Part shown: positions 26,804-35,289 of the stretch, in pieces
Layout of the letters: each line of letters starts with the position of its first letter
Position numbering within the stretch: the stretch's first letter is position 1
Assembly (NCBI RefSeq): GCF_051414035.1
Contig: NZ_JBLKNW010000005.1
Location: 124,001 to 188,000 of the forward strand
DNA from: Halosimplex amylolyticum
GTDB taxonomy: Archaea > Halobacteriota > Halobacteria > Halobacteriales > Haloarculaceae
DNA length: 64,000 bases
Reading direction: 5' to 3'
Position numbers and translations under genes: made by a program
Notes under the pieces: generated by a model
Seen by the model: only the letters and a program-made list of their open reading frames with translations
Told to the model about the DNA's origin: nothing
Database searches by the model: none

Positions 26804-28648
26804 TCAGTCCAGTTCGTCGACGTGGCGGACCTCCGCGGCGATGCCGCGCGTCGAGTCGGCCATCTCCGGTCCCGTCATCTCCGCGCGGCCGACGGCGAAG
26901 GCGCTCGGTCCCTCGACGACGATCTCGTCGCCGACGCGGATCGACTCGTCGGCGTCGACGACGCCCGGCGCGAGCACGCTCCCGTGGGGCACGAAGTCGT
27001 CGATCTCGACGCGCTTGGTCGGGGCGTCGCTCTCGGCCCAGCGGCGAGCGCCCGCGAGCGTGAACGCCAGCGTCCCGTACGGTCTGACGACGACTGCGAG
27101 TTGCTCGCCGTCGCCGTCGTGGGCCTGCAGTCCCGGCTGACTGCCACGGATGGTCAGGTCGTCGAACAGCGCGTCGCCCGCGCCGTCGCCGAACTGGTAG
27201 TCGGCGATGGCCCTGACGGTGTTGTGCTGGCGCTCGCGCTTGCCGTACTTCGGCTCGCCCGAGAGCTCGCTGGCGAGGTTCCCGAGCGAGTCGGTGGTCG
27301 TGGGGTGGTCCTCGACGGTGTAGGTGAACTCCGTGCCCAGGCTCTCCTCGACGCGCTCGCAGATCGGGCGGTAGTCCTCGGGGACGTGCGCGATGACGCG
27401 CGGGTAGTCGGTGCGTTCGAGATAGCGTTCGAGGACGTTCGCGACGAACTCGATCTCGTTGGCGCTCCACCGGCCGGTCACGACGGAGTCGTAGTGCTGG
27501 GCGGGGTAGGTGAGTTCGAGTTCCTGCGGGACGACGCCGATCGGCGAGGTCATCGACACCTTGTGGGCGCGCCACTGGACGGCGTCGTGGTACTGCCTGT
27601 GGCTCTGGGAGTCGCTGTACGGCTTCGCCGCCGAGCAGGGCACGAGCACGAGCGGATTGTCGAAGCGGTTCCGGTACCGGGAGGTCACCCGCTCGGCGAA
27701 GCGCTGGATCTCCACGCGACGGATGGTGTCCTCGGTCGCCGCCGTGATCTCCGCCTGACGGAGGAGCGGCGTGCGCTCCTCGAGGTAGCCGTACTGCTGG
27801 TCGAGCCGGCGGAACGTGGCCGTGAGCCACTGCTCGTGACGGGCCTGGCCCTCGATGTAGTCGCGCAGTCGGCCGTCGCGGATACGTCGGCGGACGGTCT
27901 TGAGCGCCGCGGCCAGCACGTTGACGTTGTGTCGAGCGCAGTCGTCGCGGTCGAACGCCTCGCGCGGTTGCTGGCAGGTCGGACAGGCGCAGGGAAGTTC
28001 GTCCAGGTCTTCGAGGAACTGGTGGCCGTCGACGGTGAGGTAGCGGCCCTGTGTCCCCCGGATCACGGCTCGGTCGGCGTCCACGAGATCGACGCCCGCG
28101 TAGACCAGCGTCGCGACGTTCGCGGGGGTCGCGACGCCCGGCAGGTAGAGCGCGGTGTCCGGCGGGATCGCTTCGCGCACCCGGATCATCGCGTCGACGA
28201 ACGCCCGGGCGTGACCGACGAGCCCCGGCGCGCCGGAGAGGACGTAGGCGTCGGTGCCGTGGTCGGTGGCCGTCCGCGTCGAGACGACGGCAGCGCTCGG
28301 GAAGTCGACGTCGGGGTACTCCGCGTCGAAGGCGTCCTGGACCTCGTCGGGGGTCCCCGCCGGGAACCCGCGGGCGGGGAGGACAGTGAGACGGGCGTCG
28401 TCGCCCTCGGGGGCGTCGGGCTCGGTGGCCCAGCCGCTCCCGGGGTCGGAGATGACGGGACGGGCGAGGCCTGCCTCGGGGGCGTCGTCGCCGCCGGCGT
28501 CGTCCGCGGTCGCCCCGCTGGCTCCGCTCGCGGCGTCGGCGCGGTCCGCATCGGTGACGAGTGCGGGCGTCGTCACCGGCGAGTCGAGGCGCAGCTCGGC
28601 GAGACGGGCCGCGCCGTCGCGCTCGTGGACCTCGAAGTAGTCGGTCAT
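26804..28648 (-). CDS. arcS: Archaeosine synthase ArcS (TGT paralogue, lysine-preQ0 transferase)
   Basis: 614 residues. The N-terminal half is a TGT-like barrel (SGAPGLVGHARAFVDAMIRVR, then LPGVATPANVATLVYAGVDLVDADRA) with the zinc ligands CACPTC. The middle carries the ArcS signature PCSAAKPYSDSQSH. The C-terminus (RWAESDAPTKRVEIDDF, APGVVDADESIRVGDEI) is a PUA domain that binds tRNA. ArcS attaches lysine to preQ0 in tRNA; RaSEA then releases archaeosine. A low-complexity stretch near residues 38-65 (AASGASGATADDAGGDD) is an insertion typical of halophiles. Confidence 0.88.
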   Translation of the reverse strand: MTDYFEVHERDGAARLAELRLDSPVTTPALVTDADRADAASGASGATADDAGGDDAPEAGLARPVISDPGSGWATEPDAPEGDDARLTVLPARGFPAGTPDEVQDAFDAEYPDVDFPSAAVVSTRTATDHGTDAYVLSGAPGLVGHARAFVDAMIRVREAIPPDTALYLPGVATPANVATLVYAGVDLVDADRAVIRGTQGRYLTVDGHQFLEDLDELPCACPTCQQPREAFDRDDCARHNVNVLAAALKTVRRRIRDGRLRDYIEGQARHEQWLTATFRRLDQQYGYLEERTPLLRQAEITAATEDTIRRVEIQRFAERVTSRYRNRFDNPLVLVPCSAAKPYSDSQSHRQYHDAVQWRAHKVSMTSPIGVVPQELELTYPAQHYDSVVTGRWSANEIEFVANVLERYLERTDYPRVIAHVPEDYRPICERVEESLGTEFTYTVEDHPTTTDSLGNLASELSGEPKYGKRERQHNTVRAIADYQFGDGAGDALFDDLTIRGSQPGLQAHDGDGEQLAVVVRPYGTLAFTLAGARRWAESDAPTKRVEIDDFVPHGSVLAPGVVDADESIRVGDEIVVEGPSAFAVGRAEMTGPEMADSTRGIAAEVRHVDELD

Positions 28649-28727
28649 GTTGCTTCCGTCGGCGCGTGCCGGGATGAGACTATCGTCTCGGCACAGCGGT
28701 GCGCCCGGCGCCGGTCCGGCGACGGGA

Positions 28728-29045
28728 CTACCACAGGAGCGGCAGCGCCAGCAGGGCGACGACGCCGATACAGCCCAGCGTCGCGAGGACCAGCCGTTCG
28801 AAGCGGTCGCCGACAGGCACCTCCGTGCGGTGTTCCGGGCTGACCGCCCAGACGAACCGGTAGTACGTCCCCGCGGTCGCCGCGAGGAACAGTCCGGTCG
28901 AGACGACCAACCCGTCTCTGATCGGCAGTCCCAGCGCGGCGAAGTAACCCGGACCGAACGAGTACGCGACCGCGAACGCCGCCGCTGTGACGACGAACCA
29001 CGGCACCGGGTCGACGGCGGCTCCCTCTCGATTCCGGAGTTTCAT
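28728..29045 (-). CDS. Small membrane protein, three helices, unknown function
   Basis: 105 residues from the ATG at 29045. Short basic start (MKLRNREG), three hydrophobic helices (about 15-35, 43-65, 82-103) and an intervening EHRTEVPVGDRFERL loop. The much longer open frame in the same phase upstream is Arg/Gly/Asp-rich and not protein-like. I do not recognise a family. It is divergent from the small protein at 29163. Confidence 0.6.
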   Translation of the reverse strand: MKLRNREGAAVDPVPWFVVTAAAFAVAYSFGPGYFAALGLPIRDGLVVSTGLFLAATAGTYYRFVWAVSPEHRTEVPVGDRFERLVLATLGCIGVVALLALPLLW

Positions 29046-29162
29046 GCGTCCGGTTCGGATTGGATCCCTGTATGTCTTATCGGGGCGTGCGCAACGTGTC
29101 TGGGCGCGTGCCCCCCGACAACGACCCACACAGCTAAGGGGCCGGCGGCCGCGCTCGTGGGT

Positions 29163-29360
29163 ATGGCGACAGACGGTCGGACGGCCTCGGACGGCGATAT
29201 CCGCGTGCTGCTCGTGCTGGATCTGGTCTTCTCGCTCGTGTTCAGCGTCGGCGTCGTCTACGGGCTCGATATCGTGGGTCTCGGGGAGTTCACGCCCGTG
29301 AACGTCGCCATCGCGACCGCCTTCCTCGCCGGCGTGACCTACCTGGTCGTACTGCGGTGA
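29163..29360 (+). CDS. Small membrane protein, two helices
   Basis: 65 residues. Two transmembrane helices (VLLVLDLVFSLVFSVGVVYGL and VNVAIATAFLAGVTYLVVL) are joined by a short loop with a conserved-looking GEFTPVN. Small two-helix proteins of this kind are common next to unrelated genes in haloarchaea; no function is known to me. Confidence 0.6.
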   Translation: MATDGRTASDGDIRVLLVLDLVFSLVFSVGVVYGLDIVGLGEFTPVNVAIATAFLAGVTYLVVLR

Positions 29361-29459
29361 GGCCGCGCCCCCGGCGCGGACGCACGGCGGCACTTCGGTT
29401 CCGGCAAGGCCGTCGGGCGGGGGATCCCTTACCAGGCTCGCGACCGTAGCGCGCTCGCT

Positions 29460-30158
29460 ATGACGTCCGCACTGTTCGTCGTCAGCGAGGAAGGGTACTG
29501 GGCAGAGGAATGCGTGGAACCGCTCACCACGCTCGAATCCGCGGGCGTGGACGTGACGGTCGCGACGCCCTCGGGCGACCCGCCGGTCGTCGACGAGCGC
29601 TCGATCGACCCCGACGAGGTGGGCGAGGAGACCGCCGAACGCGTCCGCGAGGTCCACGAGAACCACGAGGAACTGAACGACCCCGAACCGATCGCGCGGG
29701 TCGACGCCGCCGACTACGACGCGGTGGCGTTCCCAGGCGGCCACGGCACCGAGTGGGACGTCAACCAGGACAGACACGCCCGGACGCTGCTGCGCGACGC
29801 CGTCGCGGGCGATGACGGGAAGGCGCTCGTCGTCTGTCACGCCGTCGGCATCCTCGCCTTCACGCGCACCGACGACGGCGAGTTCCTCGTCGACGGGCGC
29901 GACGTCACCGGCTTCCCCAACGAGTGGGAGCAGGGCATCGTCGACGACGACGACCGGATGCCCGACGGCCGGAAGCTCCCCTACTGGGTCGAAGACGAGG
30001 TCGTCGCGGCCGGCGGCAACTGGGACGCCGAACTCGACGCCGACGCGAGCGTCACCGTCGACGGCGACCTCGTAACCGCTCGCGGCCCCGAGTCGTCCTC
30101 GGCCGCCGCACAGGCGCTGCTCGACGAACTCGGCGTCGCCGCCGCCGCTGGCGACTGA
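29460..30158 (+). CDS. DJ-1/PfpI family protein (class I amidotransferase-like, Hsp31 type)
   Basis: 232 residues. The nucleophile elbow reads VVCHAVGIL with Cys-His as in PfpI/Hsp31 proteins. The upstream acid motif FPGGHG and the later PNEWEQ and LPYWVEDEVVAAGGNW place it with the Hsp31-like branch, whose members act as glyoxalase III, deglycase or chaperone. Which of these applies is not readable. Confidence 0.82.
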   Translation: MTSALFVVSEEGYWAEECVEPLTTLESAGVDVTVATPSGDPPVVDERSIDPDEVGEETAERVREVHENHEELNDPEPIARVDAADYDAVAFPGGHGTEWDVNQDRHARTLLRDAVAGDDGKALVVCHAVGILAFTRTDDGEFLVDGRDVTGFPNEWEQGIVDDDDRMPDGRKLPYWVEDEVVAAGGNWDAELDADASVTVDGDLVTARGPESSSAAAQALLDELGVAAAAGD

Positions 30159-30176
30159 GTCCGCCGGGTCCGTTCC

Positions 30177-30617
30177 CTACTCGTCAACACCTGCTCCGCC
30201 GACCACGAGCGTCGGTACCGTCGTCAGTCGGACGACCCGTTCGGTCGTGCTCCCGGTGCTCGCGACCCGGCTGAGCCCCGTCCGGCCGTGGGTCCCCATC
30301 ACGATCAGGTCGACGCCGTAGTCGTCCGCGGCGTCGACGATCTCCTCGTGCGGGACGCCGCGGCGCAGATGCCGCTCGACCGCGACGCCCGCGTTCTCGC
30401 CCGCCTCGGCGACCGCGTCGAGCGCTCGCTCACCCGTCGCCTCTTCTTCCTCGACCACCACGTCCCAGTGGCTCGTCGCCGGATAGGTCTCGTCGACGAC
30501 GAACAGCGCCTCGACGGTCGCGCCGTACTGGCTCGCCAGGTCGACCGCGTGCTCGGTCGCCCGCTCGCTCGGCTCGCTCCCGTCCGTCGGTACCAGGATC
30601 CGCTCGTACCCTGCCAT
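30177..30617 (-). CDS. Universal stress protein UspA family
   Basis: 146 residues from the ATG at 30617. ILVPTDGSEPSERA at the N-terminus and MGTHGRTGLSRVASTGSTTERVVR near the C-terminus form the ATP-binding G-2X-G-9X-G(S/T) pattern. Cytosolic; typically dimeric; role in stress response inferred from the family. Convergent with the DJ-1 gene, with 18 bp between stops. Confidence 0.88.
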   Translation of the reverse strand: MAGYERILVPTDGSEPSERATEHAVDLASQYGATVEALFVVDETYPATSHWDVVVEEEEATGERALDAVAEAGENAGVAVERHLRRGVPHEEIVDAADDYGVDLIVMGTHGRTGLSRVASTGSTTERVVRLTTVPTLVVGGAGVDE

Positions 30618-30699
30618 GCGCCACGACAGCACCCACCGGTATGTGAGTGTGTCGACCGTTCAACCGGCGGATCGCGGCCGAGTTGCCATTCACACAGGC

Positions 30700-31102
30700 G
30701 CGCGCTGTCGCGAGTCTCGTCTCGCGACAGCAGTCGCGCGAGGGATGAGTAGCGCAGGGCGAGCGCGAGCGAGCCCCGAGCAACGCAATCGGCTGGGGAG
30801 GCGTGAGGCGCGGTGTTGTGCGGTGTGGTCCTGCTGTCCTGGTGGACTGAAAGGGCGAGGCGCGGTGGCGCGGTCTGCGCGGGCCCCTATCCGAGGGAGC
30901 GCCAGCGACCGAGGATATCCCGCACAGACCGCGCGAGCGGGCCGAGGGCTTTCATTGCTTGCTGTCGACTGCTGCTCGAACTGCTAGCGAGCGGGCCGAG
31001 GGCTTTCATTGCTTGCTGTCGACTGCTGCTCGAACTGCTAGCGAGCGGGCCGAGGGCTTTCATCGCTTGCTGTCGACTGCTGCTCGAACTGCTAGCGAGC
31101 GG
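30700..31102 (+). repeat. Dispersed structured repeat, copy A
   Basis: A non-coding element of about 400 bp. Blocks shared with copy B (43910-44213) include GCGCGCTGTCGCG at the start, GCGCGAGGGATGAGTA, GCAATCGGCTGGGGAGG, GTGGACTGAAAGGGCGAGGC and GGGCCGAGGGCTTTCA. A 16-bp stem with one mismatch (30868-30883 with 30919-30934) encloses CCCTAT...GAGGATAT. The stem bases differ from those in copy B but pair in both. The end of the element is tandemly triplicated here. Confidence 0.8.
30933..31094 (+). repeat. 54-bp tandem repeat, three copies
   Basis: Units at 30933-30986, 30987-31040 and 31041-31094, starting GCGAGCGGGCCGAGGGCTTT and ending CTCGAACTGCTA. The third has one change (CATTG to CATCG); otherwise they are identical, so the amplification is recent. 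Each contains the GGGCTTTCA end of the dispersed element. A partial fourth copy (GCGAGCGG) follows. Confidence 0.92.
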
Positions 31103-31166
31103 ATTTCACTGAAACCAACAGCACTCTTGCCGAGAACTACCGCAAACACGTCTCCTAGCCGCGGTG

Positions 31167-31173
31167 GATATTT
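31167..31173 (+). promoter_or_regulatory. TATA-like box of upp
   Basis: GATATTT lies about 29 bp before the upp ATG at 31199 with no Shine-Dalgarno sequence, fitting leaderless transcription. Confidence 0.5.
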
Positions 31174-31198
31174 GGTGGGTCCGTACGCAGTCGGGCAT

Positions 31199-31879
31199 AT
31201 GACGATCGAAGACCGCGGCGACGCGAGTCTCATCACGCACGCGCTCGCCAGGGACATGCTGACGCAGCTCCGGGACGTGGAGACCGAACAGGTGGCGTTC
31301 CGGAAGGGACTGGTCAAGCTGGGCCGGATCTGCGGCTACGAGATCATCGACGGTGCGATGGAGACGGAGTACGTCTCCGTCCAGACGCCGCTGACCGAGA
31401 CGATGGGCGAGCGCGTCAAGGGGCTGGACGACGTCGTCATCATCAACGTCCTCCGCGCGGCCACACCGTTCGTCGAGGGGCTACTCAAGGCGTTCCCGCG
31501 CGCCCGCCAGGGCGTCATCTCGGCGAGTCGCGACGAGGCCGCCGGGATGGACGACGACGGCGAGTTCCCCATCTCCGTCGACTACGTGAAACTCCCGGAC
31601 ATCGAACCCGACGACACCGTCATCGTGGCCGACCCCATGCTGGCAACGGGGTCGACGATGTGCGCGGTGCTGGAGCACGTCCTCGAAGGCCAGCCCGACC
31701 CCGAACACCTCTTCGTCCTCTCGGCGGTGAGCGCCCCCGAGGGACTGCTCCGGGTGAACGAGACCGTCCCGCAGGCGGATCTGTTGACCGTCGCCATCGA
31801 CGACGAACTCGACGACGACGGCTACATCGTCCCCGGCCTCGGCGACGCCGGCGACCGGGCGTTCCGGACGACCGAGTAA
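31199..31879 (+). CDS. upp: Uracil phosphoribosyltransferase
   Basis: 226 residues from the ATG at 31199. It has the UPRT pattern: ITHALARDMLTQLRD, VIINVLRAATPFVEGLLKAFP, the PRPP loop VIVADPMLATGSTM, and the C-terminal uracil-binding region DGYIVPGLGDAGDR. It salvages uracil to UMP with PRPP. The open frame extends upstream through the tandem repeats, but that translation is repetitive and not family-like. The TATA-like box at 31167 supports the ATG. Confidence 0.92.
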   Translation: MTIEDRGDASLITHALARDMLTQLRDVETEQVAFRKGLVKLGRICGYEIIDGAMETEYVSVQTPLTETMGERVKGLDDVVIINVLRAATPFVEGLLKAFPRARQGVISASRDEAAGMDDDGEFPISVDYVKLPDIEPDDTVIVADPMLATGSTMCAVLEHVLEGQPDPEHLFVLSAVSAPEGLLRVNETVPQADLLTVAIDDELDDDGYIVPGLGDAGDRAFRTTE

Positions 31880-31907
31880 CCGCAACCTCCTCCCCGCTCC
31901 TCTTTCA

Positions 31908-32010
31908 CGGCGAGTCACACCGCCTGCGGATTCGCGGCGAGTTACATCGCCTGCGGACCGACGCTGACACACCACCTGCGGACCGACGCTGGCACGCCGG
32001 CTGCACCGCC
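31908..32010 (+). repeat. Imperfect direct repeats downstream of upp
   Basis: The block CGGCGAGT(C/T)ACA(C/T)CGCCTGCGGA occurs twice in a row, followed by two copies of ACCTGCGGACCGACGCTG or a close variant. No protein is evident; the units are about 24-35 bp and diverged. Confidence 0.65.
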
Positions 32011-32069
32011 CATCTCTCATGATCGTTTCGACGGCACCGTTACGTGCACCCGTTGCGTGTGGTGTGGGT

Positions 32070-32660
32070 ATGGTTAACTTCCCACCGGATTACTGCCCGT
32101 ACTGCGGGTCCGAACTGGACCTCGTGGAGGGGCCGACGGTGTACCGCTGTGACGCCTGCGACGACTTCGTGTTCCACAACGCCGTCCTCGGTGGCGGGAT
32201 CGTCGTGGTCGACGGAGACAGGGTGTTGCTCGTCGAGGACTTCCGCGGTCCCGGTACGTGGAAGATCCCGGAAGGGGTGCCGGAGATCCCCGAATCGCCC
32301 CGCGAGGGGGTCGCCCGAGAACTCGAAGAAGAGACGGGGCTGACCGTCGACCCGGACGAACTCGTCTACCTCTACGACGTCGGGAAGGAAGTCGGCGAGG
32401 ACATGTTCCGGATGCACATCTACTACGCGGTCGACCGCAGCCAGACGACGGGGCCGCTCGAAGCGGGGTCGGACGCGACGGACGCCCGCTTCTGGACGCC
32501 CAGCGAGTTCGAAGAATCCGAGCACGTGCTACGCGATATGCCCAACCCCGACGAGACCCGTTCGTGGAAGATGGGCCTGGACGTGCTGCGCGACCAGTCG
32601 AAGCAGGCCCTGCAGCGCGAGTCGCGCTACGCCGACCTCTTCGCGCCGCACGTGAAGTGA
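32070..32660 (+). CDS. Nudix hydrolase with N-terminal zinc ribbon
   Basis: 196 residues from the ATG at 32070. A zinc ribbon (CPYCGSEL at 9-16, CDACDDF at 27-33) precedes a Nudix domain with the box VPEIPESPREGVARELEEETGL; the G that normally starts the box is in EGVPEIPE. The C-terminal helical tail (SRYADLFAPHVK) is long. The ribbon-Nudix layout recalls NADH pyrophosphatase NudC, but the NudC specificity motif is not seen. Substrate unknown. Confidence 0.82.
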   Translation: MVNFPPDYCPYCGSELDLVEGPTVYRCDACDDFVFHNAVLGGGIVVVDGDRVLLVEDFRGPGTWKIPEGVPEIPESPREGVARELEEETGLTVDPDELVYLYDVGKEVGEDMFRMHIYYAVDRSQTTGPLEAGSDATDARFWTPSEFEESEHVLRDMPNPDETRSWKMGLDVLRDQSKQALQRESRYADLFAPHVK

Positions 32661-32765
32661 CGACGGAAGCGGACGCGTGAATCGGTGACTGGGACGGGAA
32701 CGTGACCTCGTCCGATTCCGAGCAGCTTCCGGTTCCGCTACGGTTAACCGGGCTCGTGCCGCTCA

Positions 32766-33719
32766 ATGCGCATGGAGTACACGAAACTCGGCGCGACGGG
32801 ACTCGACGTCTCACGACTGTGTTTCGGGACGTGGCGATTCAACAAGACCGGCAGCGACGGGACCGTCGAGACGGACCGCGAGGAGGCCCACGAACTGCTC
32901 GACGCGTTCGCGGAGGCCGGCGGCAACTTCGTCGACACCGCGAACAGCTACGGGAACGGGAAGTCCGAGGAGTGGATCGGCGAGTGGCTGGCCGAGCGCG
33001 ACCGCGAGGACTACGTGATCGCCTCGAAGGTGTACAACGCGGGCGTCAGCCGCTTTTCCAGCAACCTCTCGCGCAAGAACATCCGCGCGGAGATCGAGGG
33101 AAGTCTCGACCGGTTGGACACCGACTACCTCGACGTCTACTACATCCACCGCTGGGACGACGACACGCCCATCGCGGAGACGCTCCGGACGCTCACCCGC
33201 CTGGTCGAGGAGGGGAAGGTCCACTACCTGGCGGCGTCGTCGATGGCGGCGTGGAAGCTCATGAAGGGGCTCTCCGTGAGCGAAGTCGAGGGTCTGGAGC
33301 GGTTCGAGGCAACCCAGCCGCGGTTCAACGCCGCCGACCGGCCGCAGGACTATCTCGACGTCTGCGCCGACCAGGACGTCGCGGTCTGTCCGTACTCGCC
33401 GCTCGACGGCGGCTTCCTGACCGGGAAGTACGAACAGGGCGACGCCGAAGACGACTCGCGCGCGGCGCTGCACGACTGGGACATGGAGTTCTCCGACCGG
33501 CAGTGGCGCGTGCTGGAGGCCGTCGAGTCGGTCGCCGACGAGGTCGACGCCACGCCCGCACAGGTCTCGCTGCGGTGGCTCGCCGACCAGCGCGAGTTCA
33601 CCTGCGTGCCGATCTTCGGCGCTCGCACGACCGACCAGATGGAGGAGAACCTCGGCGCGATGGACGTGTCGCTCTCGGCTGCCCAGTTCGACCGCATCAC
33701 CGACGCGTATCACGACTGA
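32766..33719 (+). CDS. Aldo/keto reductase
   Basis: 317 residues. The TIM-barrel tetrad is visible: Asp in VDTANSYGNGKSEEW, Tyr in the same motif, Lys in YVIASKVYN and His in DVYYIHRWDDD. The NADPH-binding end is FGARTTDQMEENLGAM. It reduces an aldehyde or ketone; the physiological substrate is unknown. ATG 32772 (MEYTKLG) is an equally good start. Confidence 0.87.
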   Translation: MRMEYTKLGATGLDVSRLCFGTWRFNKTGSDGTVETDREEAHELLDAFAEAGGNFVDTANSYGNGKSEEWIGEWLAERDREDYVIASKVYNAGVSRFSSNLSRKNIRAEIEGSLDRLDTDYLDVYYIHRWDDDTPIAETLRTLTRLVEEGKVHYLAASSMAAWKLMKGLSVSEVEGLERFEATQPRFNAADRPQDYLDVCADQDVAVCPYSPLDGGFLTGKYEQGDAEDDSRAALHDWDMEFSDRQWRVLEAVESVADEVDATPAQVSLRWLADQREFTCVPIFGARTTDQMEENLGAMDVSLSAAQFDRITDAYHD

Positions 33720-33769
33720 GGACGGCGGCGGTCTCTCGCCTCCCGAGAAAGAGCGACTCGCTGTGACCG

Positions 33770-34000
33770 CTAATCCATCGCGACGTAGGTCTGTGTGTTC
33801 TCGATGCCGTCGATGTTCTGGATGTGGGTGGCGGCGACGGCCTTCACGTCGGCGGTCTCCGCGACGTCGACGGTGGCGATGAAGTCGACGTCGCCGGCGA
33901 CGATGTAGGCGCTCTCGACGCCGTCGACGTCGAGGATCTCGGATTTGAGGCGCTCGGCGTCGCCGGAGTGGGCCTTGACCATGACGTAGGCGCGCACCAT
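33770..34000 (-). CDS. Stand-alone Lrp/AsnC ligand-binding (RAM) domain protein
   Basis: 76 residues, one RAM domain: MVRAYVMVKAHSGDAERL, then DVDGVESAYIVAGDVDFIATVDV. The DNA-binding half of Lrp is absent. It starts one base after the trkA stop (TGA, spacer, ATG), so the two are translated together. RAM domains dimerise and bind amino acids or act as regulatory modules. Here it could sense a ligand for the K+ system or partner an Lrp protein encoded elsewhere. A paralogue lies at 34897. Confidence 0.85.
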   Translation of the reverse strand: MVRAYVMVKAHSGDAERLKSEILDVDGVESAYIVAGDVDFIATVDVAETADVKAVAATHIQNIDGIENTQTYVAMD

Positions 34001-34001
34001 C

Positions 34002-34682
34002 TCAGGCACCCCCCTTGGCCGCGACGGCCTCGCCGACGACGATCTGGCGCACGTCGTCGAGTTTCTCGAAGTCCGCGAGGACGGCGAGCGTGTCCCCGAC
34101 TTCGAGGGAGACGTCGTCGTCCGGGATCGAGAGCGGATGGCCCTTCTTCCCGAAGGCGAGCAGTTCGGTGTCGGAGGGGAGTTCGAGTTCGCTCAGGGTG
34201 TACCCGTGCATGGGAGAGTCCGCCGAGACGGTGAGCTCGACGAGCTGGAGGTTCTGCGCGATGTCGGCGACGGCGCGGATGTTGCCGCCCAGCAGGGCGT
34301 TCTTGGCGACGATGGCGCCGAGGCGCTCGGGGTAGATGACCTCGTCGACGTCCGAGGCGTACTTGCGGTAGATATCCTCGCGGTAGTCCTCGTCGATGCG
34401 GAGGACGGTGCGACAGCCGTGGTACTTCGCGACCATGCACGCGACGAAGTTCGTCGAGAGGTCGCCCGTCAGCGCGCCGAGCGCGTCGGCGTCGTCCAGA
34501 TCCGCCGATAGCAAGACCTGCTCGTCGCTGGCGTCCCCCTCGATGACCTGGTAGCCCTCGGCCTTCGCGCGGTCGACCTTCGTCGGGTCGCGTTCGATGA
34601 GGACCACGTCGTGTCCGCTGTCTTCGAGTGCCCGCGCCGTTCGAAGCCCGACGCGGCCGGCACCCACGATAACGAATCGCAT
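34002..34682 (-). CDS. trkA: TrkA-type potassium uptake regulatory subunit (RCK-N plus RCK-C)
   Basis: 226 residues from the ATG at 34682. N-terminal Rossmann RCK-N domain (VIVGAGRVGLRTARALEDSGHDVVLIERD, NAD-binding GxGxxG), followed by an RCK-C domain (LVELTVSADSPMHGYTLSELELP to VGDTLAVLAD). It binds the cytoplasmic face of a TrkH-like K+ channel, which is not in this window, and gates it with nucleotides. Potassium uptake is central for salt-in halophiles. It is co-directional with the RAM protein downstream. Confidence 0.88.
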   Translation of the reverse strand: MRFVIVGAGRVGLRTARALEDSGHDVVLIERDPTKVDRAKAEGYQVIEGDASDEQVLLSADLDDADALGALTGDLSTNFVACMVAKYHGCRTVLRIDEDYREDIYRKYASDVDEVIYPERLGAIVAKNALLGGNIRAVADIAQNLQLVELTVSADSPMHGYTLSELELPSDTELLAFGKKGHPLSIPDDDVSLEVGDTLAVLADFEKLDDVRQIVVGEAVAAKGGA

Positions 34683-34896
34683 GTGAACCGGTACGGCGAG
34701 GCGAGGAATAAAGCTACCTCCGCCACGGACTTCTCGCGCTCTCGCAGTCACCCGCGGCGTCGGTGACCCTCCGCGGCGACCGGCCGTCGACGCCTGGGTC
34801 CTTCCGTCGGGAATCCCGACGACAGGGGCCGCGAACTCCGGGTTCGCCGGTGCCGGGGGAAGGTTTTTGACTCGTCCAAGCGAACTTTCGTCTACG

Positions 34897-35127
34897 ATGG
34901 TGCGGGCCTTTATCATGGTGAAGACGGCGGCCGGAAAGTCCGAGGAACTCCTGGCGTCGATCCGGGACATCGAGGGCGTCGAGGAGGCGCACATCGTCGC
35001 CGGACAGTACGACATCATCGTCGAGGCGACGGGCGAGGAGGTGTACGACCTGATGCACGGCGTCGCGACGAAACTCCGCGACCTCGGCGGGGTCGCCGAC
35101 ACGAAGACGTACATCTGTCTCGACTGA
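34897..35127 (+). CDS. Stand-alone Lrp/AsnC ligand-binding (RAM) domain protein, second copy
   Basis: 76 residues: MVRAFIMVKTAAGKSEELLASI, then EGVEEAHIVAGQYDIIVEATG and a C-terminal DTKTYICLD. It is the same length as the RAM protein at 33770, with clear identity over the whole protein. It is divergently transcribed from trkA. A TTTTTGA element about 30 bp upstream suits a leaderless promoter. The pair around trkA suggests a shared regulatory role. Confidence 0.85.
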   Translation: MVRAFIMVKTAAGKSEELLASIRDIEGVEEAHIVAGQYDIIVEATGEEVYDLMHGVATKLRDLGGVADTKTYICLD

Positions 35128-35199
35128 CCGCGCCGCTCCGCCGCCGTCTCCGCGTTCTTCTCCCGCAGTTACTCCCGAGTCGGCCGCTCAGTGGGGTAT

Positions 35200-35289
35200 T
35201 CGTCGCACTCATTCGTCGCACTCACTCGCCACCTCACCCGTCGCACTCATTCGTCGCGCTCACCCGTCACACTCACTCGCCACCTCACT
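35200..35289. repeat. Degenerate 12-13-bp tandem repeats
   Basis: Units like CACTCATTCGTCG, CACTCACTCGCCAC and CTCACCCGTCG alternate over about 90 bp; a longer block of roughly 50 bp (ACTCACTCGCCACCTCA) occurs twice. They end at the stop of the E1-alpha gene. No protein is evident. Confidence 0.7.

Noticed and set aside
30933..31094. Could the three 54-bp units be a CRISPR array?
   Set aside because: The units are directly adjacent with no unique spacers, and no cas genes are near.
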